From: an uncultured Clostridia bacterium
GTDB taxonomy: Bacteria; Bacillota; Clostridia; TANB77; CAG-508
Direction of reading: 5' to 3'
DNA length: 64,000 bases
Assembly (NCBI GenBank): GCA_944391745.1
Contig: CALXUS010000002.1
Span: 1 to 64,000 of the forward strand
The notes beneath the pieces are model-generated. The model made no database searches. It worked only from the letters and a program-made list of their open reading frames with translations, and was not told the DNA's origin. Of the stretch, positions 1 through 8,683 are shown in pieces (position 1 is the stretch's first letter; each line of letters opens with the position of its first letter). The translations under genes were made by a program, and so were the position numbers.

Positions 1-288
1 TATGGACAACCAGTAGACCAATTTAATGGACAAAACTATGGACAACCAGTAGACCAATTTAATGGACAAAACTATGGACAACCAGTAAACCAATTTAATG
101 GACAAAACTATGGACAACCAGTAGACCAATTTAATGGACAAAACTATGGACAACCAGTAGACCAATTTAATGGACAAAACTATGGACAACCAGTAGGCCA
201 ATTTAATGGACAAAACTATGGACAACCAGTAAACCAATTTAATGGACAAAATTATGGACAACCAGTAAATCAATTTAATGGGCAACAA
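1..288 (+). repeat. Eight tandem 36-bp coding repeats
   Basis: Eight head-to-tail 36-bp units, phased with the reading frame (1-36, 37-72 and so on to 253-288), encode the 12-residue unit YGQPV[D/N/G]QFNGQN. The units are nearly identical at the DNA level, differing mostly at the variable sixth codon (GAC, AAC, AAT or GGC), which points to recent expansion or homogenisation. The array continues off the left edge, so the total copy number is unknown. The last unit ends in QQ rather than QN. Confidence 0.95.
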
Positions 289-1980
289 AATACTCAACAA
301 AATAATAATAAAACGAAAACAAAAAAAGGTGGCAAAAAGGCAATAATTATTATATTATCTATAATATTAATTGCAATAATTGCTTTAATAATAGTTTACG
401 CATTGGTAATAAATAAGCCTGAATTTGTTTTTTCGCAAGCAATAAATAAAGTTTTAACTATGCCATCTGAAAATTATGATACGGAAAAATTTGAACTTAC
501 TGTTAGACCAACTTTCGAAATTAATGGAATAACAAATGATGCTTTGGGAGAGATAGTTTTAAATGCAAGTACTCAATTAGATTATAATAACAAACAAGCG
601 ATACTTAATTTAGGATTACAATATAATGATGAATCTGTTGTATCAGGAGAAATTTATTATGAAGATAATATGGCTTATGTTTTCTTAAATGAATTATATG
701 ATAAAGCTATTTCAGTTGATTTAGCTTCAGATTCTAATTCTAATATTGGAAAAATAGATGAAAATTCGGAAAATACAAAAAAAGCTTTAGAGATTATAAA
801 AAAAGAGATAAAAAATCAACTTAATGAAAATGCAACTTTCGAAAAATCTAAAGAAAATTTACAAGTAAACGGAGAAGAAAAATCAGTAACAAAAAATACT
901 ATTATTTTGAATGAAGAACAATTAACTAATCTTATAAAGAATGTATGCACTAATTTAAAAAATAATGAGAGCTTTTTGAGTTGCTTTGAGGAATCACCAG
1001 AAAGCACTTTACAGAATTTAATTGACCAGATGAATAATAATAAAACAATTGATAATGAAAATAAAATAACTTTAGATATTTATACTGATGGAATATTCTT
1101 TAATTTTGTTGGATTTAAATTTGATATATATTCTGTAGAAAGTGATTTAGATAATATTTTAATATTTACAAAACAATCAGATACTTCTTATGCATTTGAA
1201 TGTAGTTCAGGGAATGACTCTTTTTCGGGAACAGTAGATATAAAACCAACAGAAGATACAAATACTGGAGATATTAACATTAGTTTAAATGCAGATAATG
1301 GCGGAATAATAGGTATGGACATAAGTTATAAAACAATTTATAATGAGCCTATTGATACAGTAGATACTACAAATACTGTTGATTATAAAGAGTTAACAGA
1401 TGCAGATTATGCAGAAATACTTCAGAATTTACTACAAAGACCTTTGATTAAAGATTTTTTCTCTCAAATAGGATTTGATGGAAATGGAATTGATCAACAT
1501 AAGTATGATCCAACAGAGCCAACAGAACCATTATACAATGAAAGTCAAGATTCTGTTACAAATGGAAATTATACTGTAACATATTCTTTACCATTAAGTT
1601 ATACTATAGATAGTACGTCTTCTATGGAAAATTCTAAAGTCTATACTGACGCTGGAGATAATATAAGAATTCAAGTTGGATTATCTGAAAATACTGATGA
1701 TGAAACACTAATTCAAGGAGTAGAAGCAATATTCAATCAACTAAAAGAAACTTCAGGTGTTACTAATGTTGAAAATAGTGGTACTTTAGTTGAAACTGTA
1801 GGTAATAATCAATATTATCATAATGACTTCTCTTGCATAGTTGAAGGAATTTCTATCGAAATTCAAGGTTGGTGGACAAGAATTGATTCAGAGAATGTAT
1901 ATTCTGTGTTAGTTATGTCTTATAATACTCCTATTCCAGATGATTTAATGGATAAATTACTAAATGTGGAGATAGAATAA
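1..1980 (+). CDS. Membrane protein with N-terminal 12-residue Gln/Asn repeats (5' end outside window)
   Basis: The reading frame is open from base 1, so the gene begins upstream of the window. The first possible start inside is a TTG at 403, but it lies within the membrane helix and lacks a good ribosome binding site, so it is not the real start. Visible residues 1-96 are eight copies of a 12-residue unit beginning YGQPV. A Lys/Asn/Gln-rich stretch follows, then one hydrophobic helix (about residues 114-136) directly after a KKGGKK cluster, and a domain of over 500 residues rich in Asp, Asn and Ser. The positive cluster before the helix predicts the repeat region inside the cell and the C-terminal domain outside. 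I do not recognise the outer domain. A terminator follows about 50 bases after the TAA. Function unknown. Confidence 0.8.
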   Translation, partial: YGQPVDQFNGQNYGQPVDQFNGQNYGQPVNQFNGQNYGQPVDQFNGQNYGQPVDQFNGQNYGQPVGQFNGQNYGQPVNQFNGQNYGQPVNQFNGQQNTQQNNNKTKTKKGGKKAIIIILSIILIAIIALIIVYALVINKPEFVFSQAINKVLTMPSENYDTEKFELTVRPTFEINGITNDALGEIVLNASTQLDYNNKQAILNLGLQYNDESVVSGEIYYEDNMAYVFLNELYDKAISVDLASDSNSNIGKIDENSENTKKALEIIKKEIKNQLNENATFEKSKENLQVNGEEKSVTKNTIILNEEQLTNLIKNVCTNLKNNESFLSCFEESPESTLQNLIDQMNNNKTIDNENKITLDIYTDGIFFNFVGFKFDIYSVESDLDNILIFTKQSDTSYAFECSSGNDSFSGTVDIKPTEDTNTGDINISLNADNGGIIGMDISYKTIYNEPIDTVDTTNTVDYKELTDADYAEILQNLLQRPLIKDFFSQIGFDGNGIDQHKYDPTEPTEPLYNESQDSVTNGNYTVTYSLPLSYTIDSTSSMENSKVYTDAGDNIRIQVGLSENTDDETLIQGVEAIFNQLKETSGVTNVENSGTLVETVGNNQYYHNDFSCIVEGISIEIQGWWTRIDSENVYSVLVMSYNTPIPDDLMDKLLNVEIE

Positions 1981-2032
1981 AAGATACTGCATTGAATTAA
2001 AATAAAATTTATATTGCAGAAGAATTATTATA

Positions 2033-2083
2033 ATGAACTTTAAAGATGAATTTGATAATATCTTTAAAGTTCATTAATTTTTT
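2033..2083 (+). terminator. Intrinsic terminator after the repeat-bearing membrane protein
   Basis: A perfect 15-bp inverted repeat (2033-2047 and 2060-2074) with a 12-base loop is followed by a T-rich run (TAATTTTTTAT). The rest of the gap from 1981 to 2335 is A+T-rich; I see no further gene or convincing promoter in it. Confidence 0.85.
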
Positions 2084-2335
2084 ATATTAAATATTAGTCT
2101 TTATAAATAATGAAAAATGTGATACAATGATAAATATAGATAGCTTATTATAAAGGAAAAATAAATTTTCTAATATGTATAATGAAAAAAATAAATAATT
2201 ATATGAAACCATCTAAAGAATGAAACATAGATATAAATTGAAGGTTATGATTATTTGATAAATAAAGACTGACATGTATTTATTACTTGAAAGATGAATT
2301 AAAGAATACTTAAATTATTATACAAGGAGGAAAAT

Positions 2336-3151
2336 GTGGGAAAAATTGCAATTATTTCAGATGTGCATGCTAACTATGAAGCACTAAAAACTGTATTGGT
2401 TGATATAGAAAAAAGAGGTATAGAGCAAATATATTGTTTAGGTGATGTTATAGGAAAAGGTAGTAGGCCAAATGAATGTCTAGATTTATTAAAAAATTGT
2501 ATAATGGTTTATGGAAATTGGGAAGATTTTTTTAATAATAAAATGTATTCAAGTGATTTAGTGAAAAAAAGGTATGAACTACTTAATAAACAACTTTCAA
2601 AGGAAAATAAAGATAGATTGAAATCATTGCCATTGTGTTGTGAGCTTTATATAAGTGGAAGGTTAGTTAGAATGTTTCATGCTACTCCTAGCAATGCATG
2701 GGATAATATTTTAGGAATAGATAGGATAGATAAAATATACAAGCAATTTTTGCCTACAAAATATACCAGTAATAAAATTGCTGATATTGTAATATATGCA
2801 CATACGCATACACAAAATTTAATGAAATTGTATAATAGAACATTAATAAATATTGGATCTGTTGGTAATGCATTTGATATAATCAGAAATAAGGAAAAAG
2901 ATGGTAGTTGTGAAAATACCACTAATGCTGATTATTTAATTATTGAAGGTGAAATAAATTGTAAAGAGCATGCTGATATTAGATTTGAATTTATTTCTTT
3001 AAATTATGATAGAAATTTAGAACTAAAAGAAAGTAAAAATAACTTAGAATTAGAAAGCTATTCTAAGGAATTATTAACAGGTGAATTTAGAAATGTAAAA
3101 AAATATAAAGATAACTTTGATGAATCATATTACGATATAACTAAGTTTTAA
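2336..3151 (+). CDS. Calcineurin-like metallophosphoesterase (YfcE/diadenosine tetraphosphatase-like)
   Basis: A 271-residue soluble protein with the motifs of a two-metal phosphoesterase: SDVHAN near residue 8, GDVIGKG near 36, GNWE near 60 (the usual N-H/E metal site), HATPSN near 112 and AHTHTQ near 153. The GTG start is chosen because AAGGAGG ends five bases upstream; the overlapping ATG is out of frame. This family hydrolyses phosphomonoesters, phosphodiesters or dinucleoside polyphosphates; the substrate cannot be read here. The gene stands alone, with over 130 bases to each neighbour. The C-terminal 50 residues are Lys/Glu-rich and beyond the core fold. Confidence 0.85.
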   Translation: MGKIAIISDVHANYEALKTVLVDIEKRGIEQIYCLGDVIGKGSRPNECLDLLKNCIMVYGNWEDFFNNKMYSSDLVKKRYELLNKQLSKENKDRLKSLPLCCELYISGRLVRMFHATPSNAWDNILGIDRIDKIYKQFLPTKYTSNKIADIVIYAHTHTQNLMKLYNRTLINIGSVGNAFDIIRNKEKDGSCENTTNADYLIIEGEINCKEHADIRFEFISLNYDRNLELKESKNNLELESYSKELLTGEFRNVKKYKDNFDESYYDITKF

Positions 3152-3289
3152 AGTAATATAAATAAAAAATGTGCTGAAATATTTATTATAGCGTTAAAAG
3201 ATATGTAGTCATATATAAATTTAGTTTAGAATAGTGAAAATTAGAAGTGAGAAAATGAAACAAAACAAAAATAGTAAAGGAGATAAAGA

Positions 3290-4025
3290 ATGTCAAAAGA
3301 TTTGATAATTAGAAGCTCTACTGAAGAATTTATTACATTTAAAGTTCAAGAAAAAGATAAAGGTATTCAAGTACGTTATGAAAATGAAACTTTATGGATG
3401 ATTCAAAAAGCTATGGCTGAATTATTTGATTGCAGTACCGATAATATTTCTTTGCATTTGAAAAATATTTTTAAAGAAAATGAATTAGATAGCAATTCAG
3501 CTACCGAGGAATTCTCGGCAACTGCTTCTGATGGAAAAATATAAAATGAAGTTCTATAATTTAGATGCAATAATATCCGTTGAGTATAGAGAAATTCTAA
3601 AAGAGCAACGCAATTTAGAAGGTGGGCGACACAAATATTGAAAACTTTTACAATTCAAGGATATGTATTAGACAAAGAAAAATGGTAAGATAATGAAATC
3701 GGATGTTTTAGTGGTTAAAAATTATTTAAATAAAGAGGAATTAGAAAGTTTAGAACTTATTGTTTCAGCTTTCTTAGATTTAGCAGAAGATAGAGCAAAA
3801 AGAAACATACCAATGACTATGGAGGATTGAGCAACTAGAATTGATAAATTTTTATTAGCAGATGATAGAGTCATATTAAAATATGCTGGCAAAATATCAC
3901 TCGAGATAGCTTGTGATAAAACACTAACAGAGTTTGAAAAATATAGAATTAAATAGGACCAATTGTATAAATCGGATTTTGATTTATTGTTAGAGGAAGT
4001 AGAAAAAGAAAAAGGAAAAGGATAA
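3290..4025 (+). pseudogene. Degraded RhuM-family (virulence protein RhuM-like) gene
   Basis: The first 84 codons, after an AAAGGAG ribosome site, encode an intact RhuM N-terminus including MAELFDCSTDNISLHLKNI, then end at TAA 3542. The rest of the family sequence follows in shifted frames: FYNLDAIISVEYR just past 3545, WATQILKTFTIQGYVLDKE from about 3624, and NKEELESLELIVSAFLDLAE from about 3733. The last block holds a TGA at 3828 where the family has Trp (MxDWA) and a TAG at 3954 where it has Gln, ending at TAA 4023. So there are at least two frameshifts and two nonsense changes. RhuM-like proteins are common accessory genes often found near defence or mobile loci; this copy looks dead, though the 84-aa N-terminal piece could still be translated. 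Confidence 0.85.
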
Positions 4026-4030
4026 AAAAT

Positions 4031-4624
4031 ATGGATTGTGTATTTTGCAATATTGATAATAGTAAAGTTGAAAATACAATTATTGACGAAAGTGATAATT
4101 TTTTTGTATTACCTTCTATAGGTTCTTTGGTTGATGGGTACTTACTTATAGTTAGTAAAAGACATATAAATTCTATGGCTGAGTTAATGGAAAATGAAAG
4201 AATAGAATATGAATTTTTAATAAAAAAATATAGAAATTTATTTAAAAATAATTATAATAAATTTCCGATTATTTTTGAACATGATTGTCCTGTTGTAAAT
4301 AGTGATATGAAAGCAAACAGCATAGTACATGCTCATACTCATATTGTTAATCACAAATTTATAGATGGAAATACAATTATTAAAAAATTAAATTTTAATA
4401 GAATTGACAATCTAAGTCATATATCGAAAGAAAAAAATTATATAATGTATATAAATCCTGACAATGTTTGTTATCTAACAAATCGTTTTGAACCAGTAAG
4501 TCAAATGATGAGAAAAATAATAGCAAAAGATTTAGGTTATGAAAATAAGTTTGATTGGAAAAAAGAAATGTTTGTAGAAAATATTAATTCTACTATAAAA
4601 AAATTTAAGGAAGGAAGTGATTAA
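4031..4624 (+). CDS. HIT-family (histidine triad) nucleotide-binding protein
   Basis: A 197-residue protein that starts with a CVFC pair (C3, C6), a possible zinc site as in many HIT proteins, and carries the histidine triad H100-x-H102-x-H104 in HAHTHIVNH. HIT enzymes cleave nucleoside phosphoramidates or dinucleoside polyphosphates through a nucleotidyl-histidine intermediate. The domain covers about residues 1-110; the C-terminal 85 residues (ending near MRKIIAKDLG) are beyond the minimal fold and resemble longer HIT proteins related to ATP adenylyltransferases. It lies 2 bases before rbgA, so the two are probably co-transcribed. Confidence 0.85.
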   Translation: MDCVFCNIDNSKVENTIIDESDNFFVLPSIGSLVDGYLLIVSKRHINSMAELMENERIEYEFLIKKYRNLFKNNYNKFPIIFEHDCPVVNSDMKANSIVHAHTHIVNHKFIDGNTIIKKLNFNRIDNLSHISKEKNYIMYINPDNVCYLTNRFEPVSQMMRKIIAKDLGYENKFDWKKEMFVENINSTIKKFKEGSD

Positions 4625-4626
4625 TA

Positions 4627-5508
4627 ATGGCAAATCAACAAAATTCGATAAACATAAACTGGTATCCAGGGCACATGGCAAAAACAAAAAAACAAATAAT
4701 AGAAGATTTGAAATTAATTGATATAGTTATCGAAATATTAGATGCAAGAGTGCCACTAGCTAGTCAAAATCCAGATATAGAGGATGTTATAAAAAATAAG
4801 AAAAAGATAATAGTTCTTAATAAAGCAGATTTAGCAGATGCAAATTCAACTAATAAATGGATTGAATATTATAATAAAGAAGGAATAAAGGCAATAGCTG
4901 TTGAATCAAATACATCAAAAGGAATTAAAGATGTAATTGAAACTATAAAAGAAGAGTATTCTGAAATAAAAGAAAAATTTATTCAAAAAGGCAGAATTGG
5001 CAAGTCTATAAGAGTAATGGTTGTAGGAATTCCAAATGTGGGGAAATCTACATTTATTAATAGTATTGCTAAGAGGAATACTGCAAAAGTTGGAAATAAG
5101 CCAGGTGTTACAAAGCAAAAACAATGGATAAAAGTAACTAATGAAATAGAATTAATGGATACACCAGGTATGTTATGGCCAAAGTTTGAAGATAATGAGT
5201 TAGCAATGCATTTGGCATTCGTAGGAACTATAGGAGATACAGCAATAGATAAAGAAGAAATTGCATATTATTTATTAGATTTCCTAATAAATAATTATCC
5301 TCAAAGGTTAATAGAAAGATTTAATATTGAGTTAAATAAAGATAATAATAATCAAAAAGAAACAATTGAAGTATTAGAAGAAATTGCCAGAAAAAGAGGA
5401 GCTTTAATTTCAGGCGGGAATATAAATATGCAAAAAGTATCAGATTTAATTTTAAATGATTTTCAAAGTGGAAAAATGGGGAGGATAACAATTGAATTAC
5501 CTAGATGA
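4627..5508 (+). CDS. rbgA: Ribosome biogenesis GTPase RbgA (YlqF)
   Basis: A 293-residue circularly permuted GTPase. Motif order is G4 (NKAD, near residue 64), then G1 (GIPNVGKST, about 134-142), then G3 (DTPG near 178), the permutation typical of the YlqF/YawG group. The N-terminus NWYPGHMAK is a family signature. RbgA acts in a late step of 50S subunit assembly. A C-terminal helical domain of about 100 residues follows the GTPase core, as in the family. The 3' end overlaps the mrnC start by 17 bases, so translation of the two is likely coupled. No GC or codon anomaly. Confidence 0.96.
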   Translation: MANQQNSININWYPGHMAKTKKQIIEDLKLIDIVIEILDARVPLASQNPDIEDVIKNKKKIIVLNKADLADANSTNKWIEYYNKEGIKAIAVESNTSKGIKDVIETIKEEYSEIKEKFIQKGRIGKSIRVMVVGIPNVGKSTFINSIAKRNTAKVGNKPGVTKQKQWIKVTNEIELMDTPGMLWPKFEDNELAMHLAFVGTIGDTAIDKEEIAYYLLDFLINNYPQRLIERFNIELNKDNNNQKETIEVLEEIARKRGALISGGNINMQKVSDLILNDFQSGKMGRITIELPR

Positions 5509-5899
5509 AATATTAAAAAAAGATGAGTCACAAATAAATATGATGTCACCTCTTACGTGGGCTTATGTAGGAGATAGTGTTTATGAATTATATGTTAGAG
5601 TTTATTTAGCTAGTACTACCAATTTAAATCCACATAAAATGCATGTAGAGTCAATAAAATATGTAAAAGCAGGAGCTCAAGCTAAAGCAGTAAAGGAACT
5701 TATAGACAATAATTTCTTGAGTGATGAAGAAAAAGATATTGTAAGAAGGGGAAGAAATACACAGAATCATCATTTGCCTAAAAATGCGAGTTTGGAAGAC
5801 TATTCGTATTCAACTGGTTTTGAAGCTTTGATTGGTTATTTATTTTTAAATAAAAAAGAAGAAAGAGTTAAAGAAATAATAGAGAATATTATAAAATAA
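5492..5899 (+). CDS. mrnC: Mini-ribonuclease III (MrnC)
   Basis: A 135-residue RNase III catalytic domain without a dsRNA-binding domain, the layout of Mini-III, which matures 23S rRNA ends in Firmicutes. Supporting motifs are LTWAYVGDSVYELYVR near residue 21 (with the catalytic-site Asp) and SLEDYSYSTGFEALIGYL near 102. The start is TTG at 5492: GGGGAGG at 5478-5484 is correctly spaced, and there is no ATG in frame before the conserved part. It overlaps rbgA, and both act on the large ribosomal subunit, so the coupling makes functional sense. Confidence 0.95.
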   Translation: MNYLDEILKKDESQINMMSPLTWAYVGDSVYELYVRVYLASTTNLNPHKMHVESIKYVKAGAQAKAVKELIDNNFLSDEEKDIVRRGRNTQNHHLPKNASLEDYSYSTGFEALIGYLFLNKKEERVKEIIENIIK

Positions 5900-5900
5900 A

Positions 5901-5939
5901 AAATAGTAGTGATTTGGTAAAATCACTACTATTTTTGAA
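5901..5939. terminator. Bidirectional terminator between mrnC and tRNA-Glu
   Basis: A perfect 14-bp stem (5901-5914 with 5921-5934), loop TGGTAA, flanked by T runs on both strands (TTTTTGAA on plus; the A run at 5896-5903 reads as T on minus). It can end mrnC transcription on plus and tRNA-Glu on minus. Confidence 0.88.
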
Positions 5940-5963
5940 GATATGTTTTGTAATGAATAGTTT

Positions 5964-6038
5964 TGGTGACCCCTACGGGAATCGAACCCATGATTCAGCC
6001 TTGAGAGGGCTGCGTCTTAACCGCTTGACCAAGGGGCC
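5964..6038 (-). tRNA. tRNA-Glu (anticodon CTC), CCA encoded
   Basis: The reverse complement folds as a complete 75-nt tRNA. The acceptor stem GGCCCCT pairs with AGGGGTC (one G-U), and the discriminator A is followed by an encoded CCA. The D arm is GGTCAAGCGGTTAAG-type, the anticodon stem CAGCC/GGCTG encloses loop CTCTCAA, and the T arm holds GGTTCGATTCC. The anticodon CTC reads the Glu codon GAG. GAG is the rarer Glu codon in so A+T-rich a genome, so a dedicated CTC tRNA is notable. Confidence 0.96.
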
Positions 6039-6050
6039 ATAACAAAACAT

Positions 6051-6079
6051 ATTATACAATATAAAATGAGCTAAGTCAA
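6051..6079 (-). promoter_or_regulatory. Sigma-A promoter of tRNA-Glu
   Basis: On the minus strand, TTGACT (6074-6079) and TATAAT (6051-6056) are separated by 17 bp. The -10 box sits 12 bases before the tRNA 5' end, so the transcript would start very close to the mature end. Confidence 0.9.
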
Positions 6080-6150
6080 ATGTTTTTTTGATTTTTATAG
6101 ACTTTTTTCAAATAAGAACAGTTTACAATTCAAAAAATTTAAAAACTCTA

Positions 6151-6179
6151 TTGACTTAAGAATAATCATTCAATATAAT
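6151..6179 (+). promoter_or_regulatory. Sigma-A promoter of the 388-aa unknown gene
   Basis: TTGACT (6151-6156) and a perfect TATAAT (6174-6179) are 17 bp apart, about 50 bases before the ATG at 6229. Confidence 0.88.
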
Positions 6180-6228
6180 AATTTCGAAAAGTTAATAGTT
6201 GTTTTTTTATGTATAAGGGGAAAATAAA

Positions 6229-7395
6229 ATGGAAAAATTAAACGTAGGAAAATTAGTATTTTTTAAAGATGGAAAACAACTTGAGTTACCGCTTTCTTAT
6301 ACAAATCTATTAAATTATGATTCTAAAATAAAGCAAAGCTTATTTTCAAAGGAAGAAGCTAAATTTTTATCTTTTCAATTAGGTTTTAAAGTTAATCAAG
6401 GAGACTCTTTTAATCCAAAATTTTATAAGAAAATTACAGAGCAAGGCTTTTCAATTATTAGGAATATGCCTTTTATTAAAGGGCAGGATACGAATTCTTA
6501 TGGTAACTTAGTTACTATTTGCGTTTCTGATAAGGTCAAAGAAGCAGATGCTAATAATTTAAGAAAATATTTGATTAGTTTAGAAGATAATTCTAAAGAT
6601 AAAAAATTGCAAGAACAATTATATGTGTATGATAAAGGAAGATACTATTACTATGAAACTAATATAGATAATAGTAGTATTAAAAGTGATGAAAGTAACG
6701 AAATGAATCATAATGCTGCTTTAGATATGTTTTTAAAATATAAAATAAACACACTTTCAGCAGATGAAGAAAAACTAATGAAAAAATATTTTAAATTTGA
6801 TATGCAAGATGTTTTTTTATCAGATACAATTAATTTATCTGTATCACATAAAAATGCTGCAGTTATTTTAATATCTCAAAATGGAAAAAGATATTCAGCA
6901 ACGAAAAAAATGGAACAACATAAATATGAAGCAATGGAGTTGATAAAAAAGATTTCCAGAGAAGATGTTGAAGATGCAGAAGTAGATGAGCTATCTAAAA
7001 AATATAATATGGTTATAATGAGAATTTTTAAGACAGATAGAAATGCTGTTGTTATTTATTGTCCTGAAAAAATGACTATTCCTCAAATTGATGAACTTGT
7101 TAAGTGCATGAACGATTTTGGGAGAATTAATTTAATGCTAAAAATAGAAAGTAAACCAGACATATTACCCTTAATAGATGGAAATGAAAATTTAGAAGCA
7201 GGATATAATGAATCTAATGGTGTAGAAATTATTAGAAAAAAGGCAATTGAATATGAAAAAAAGGAAAAAGAAAGCGGATTGGTTGGAGTTAGTAAGAAAT
7301 GGGTTACTTCAAATGTAAGCAATATAGCAAAATATTTAGAAAAGTTAAGACAATCTTTAGTATTGCAGGAAAATAAGAGTTTAGATGATAGATGA
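6229..7395 (+). CDS. Uncharacterised 388-residue protein
   Basis: The ATG follows AAGGGGAAAATAAA, and the gene has its own strong promoter. No signal peptide or membrane helix is visible, so the product is probably cytoplasmic. It is mixed alpha/beta; residues about 200-290 (LSVSHKNAAVILISQNGKRY to AVVIYCPEKMTIPQ) look like a beta-rich repeat of two similar halves, and the C-terminal 60 residues are a charged helix. I do not recognise the family and see no catalytic motif. It ends 124 bases before metK, in a gap carrying a DnaA-box pair and no clear terminator. Confidence 0.75.
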   Translation: MEKLNVGKLVFFKDGKQLELPLSYTNLLNYDSKIKQSLFSKEEAKFLSFQLGFKVNQGDSFNPKFYKKITEQGFSIIRNMPFIKGQDTNSYGNLVTICVSDKVKEADANNLRKYLISLEDNSKDKKLQEQLYVYDKGRYYYYETNIDNSSIKSDESNEMNHNAALDMFLKYKINTLSADEEKLMKKYFKFDMQDVFLSDTINLSVSHKNAAVILISQNGKRYSATKKMEQHKYEAMELIKKISREDVEDAEVDELSKKYNMVIMRIFKTDRNAVVIYCPEKMTIPQIDELVKCMNDFGRINLMLKIESKPDILPLIDGNENLEAGYNESNGVEIIRKKAIEYEKKEKESGLVGVSKKWVTSNVSNIAKYLEKLRQSLVLQENKSLDDR

Positions 7396-7431
7396 TTACA
7401 AATATTATTTTAATATTACATTTTTGTAATA

Positions 7432-7463
7432 TCATCCACAGATATGTAATAAAATGTGGATAA
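7432..7463. promoter_or_regulatory. Pair of inverted DnaA-box-like sites upstream of metK
   Basis: On the minus strand 7455-7463 reads TTATCCACA, the perfect DnaA box; on the plus strand 7432-7440 reads TCATCCACA, one mismatch. The two are inverted and 14 bases apart. A short hairpin (7413-7420 with 7425-7432) precedes them. Binding is inferred only from sequence. Confidence 0.4.
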
Positions 7464-7519
7464 CTTAATAAAAAAAATTTCAAAAAAGGAGGATTTCGTA
7501 TAAATTACGATATTAAATT

Positions 7520-8659
7520 ATGAGATATTTATTTACATCGGAAAGTGTTACAGAAGGGCATCCAGATAAATTATGTGATTATATTTCAGATAGCGTATTA
7601 GATGAGTGCTTGAAACAAGATAAAAATTCTAGAGTAGCTTGTGAAACTTTGGCAAGCAAAGGAGAAGTATATATTACAGGAGAAATTACAACTAATGCTA
7701 ATATAAATATTGAACAAATAGCAAGGAATGCTATTAAAGAAATTGGATATAATAATGCAAACATAGACATTGATTATAAAACTTGTAAAATTATTGTAAA
7801 TATTTCTAAGCAATCTTCAGATATAGCAATGGGGGTTGACAAAAGTTTAGAAGATAAAGAAGGAGAGAATGCTAATTCGGAAGGAGCAGGAGACCAAGGT
7901 ATAATGTTTGGCTTTGCCTGTGATGAAACTGAGAACTATATGCCTCTTCCAATAGATTTAGCTCATAAGCTAGCAAAAAAATTAACTAGTGTTAGAAAAA
8001 GCAAGGAAATTAGAGGATTAAGACCTGATGGAAAAGTACAAGTTACAGTTGAGTATGATGATGGGAAACCTTTAAGAATTGATACTATTGTACTTTCAAC
8101 TCAACATGTTGATGGAAAAGACATAGAAGAACTTAGAAAAGAAGTAAAAGAAAAAATTATTTATAAAGTAATTCCAAAGAATTTAATTGATTCTAATACA
8201 AAATATTATATAAACCCAACAGGAAGATTTGTTATAGGAGGACCTTTAGGAGATAGTGGGCTTACTGGTAGAAAAATAATTGTTGATACTTATGGAGGAT
8301 ACGCTAGACATGGAGGAGGAGCATTTTCCGGTAAAGATCCTACTAAAGTAGATAGAAGTGCATCTTATATGGCAAGATTTTTGGCTAAAAATATAGTGGC
8401 AAATTGGTATGCTAGAAAGTGTGAAATACAATTATCTTATGCAATTGGAGTTGCTAAACCAGTTTCAATATTTGTAGATACATTTGGTACAGAAACTATA
8501 CCAGTGTCAGCAATAATAAATAAGGTGGAAAAATTTGATTTAACACCAAGAGGAATTATAAATTATTTAGATTTGCAAAGGCCTATATATAAATTAACAA
8601 CAAATTATGGACATTTTGGAAAAGATAATTTACCATGGGAAAAAGTCGTAAAAATGTAA
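7520..8659 (+). CDS. metK: S-adenosylmethionine synthetase
   Basis: A 379-residue MetK that makes S-adenosylmethionine from ATP and methionine. All signatures are present: [13 protein letters not shown] at the N-terminus, [10 protein letters not shown] near residue 120, the [13 protein letters not shown] region near 240, and the glycine-rich [17 protein letters not shown] near 265. Length is slightly under the usual 390-400, without loss of a motif. An AAAGGAGG site lies near 7485-7492, and the ATG at 7520 begins the conserved sequence. No SAM riboswitch is seen upstream. The SDR gene follows after 24 bases. Confidence 0.97.
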   Translation: MRYLFTSESVTEGHPDKLCDYISDSVLDECLKQDKNSRVACETLASKGEVYITGEITTNANINIEQIARNAIKEIGYNNANIDIDYKTCKIIVNISKQSSDIAMGVDKSLEDKEGENANSEGAGDQGIMFGFACDETENYMPLPIDLAHKLAKKLTSVRKSKEIRGLRPDGKVQVTVEYDDGKPLRIDTIVLSTQHVDGKDIEELRKEVKEKIIYKVIPKNLIDSNTKYYINPTGRFVIGGPLGDSGLTGRKIIVDTYGGYARHGGGAFSGKDPTKVDRSASYMARFLAKNIVANWYARKCEIQLSYAIGVAKPVSIFVDTFGTETIPVSAIINKVEKFDLTPRGIINYLDLQRPIYKLTTNYGHFGKDNLPWEKVVKM

Positions 8660-8683
8660 ATGTTATCTAAGAGGAGGTTTTAA

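Noticed and set aside
1-288. 36-bp repeats as a CRISPR array
   Set aside because: Units are head-to-tail without spacers, phased with the reading frame, and translate to a regular 12-residue motif.
3828-3830. TGA read as Trp (alternative code)
   Set aside because: rbgA, the ABC permease and the PfkB-family kinase end naturally at TGA, and the RhuM relic has other nonsense and frameshift damage.
7396-7519. SAM riboswitch before metK
   Set aside because: The 124-base gap has no S-box core or four-way junction; only a small hairpin and DnaA-box-like sites.
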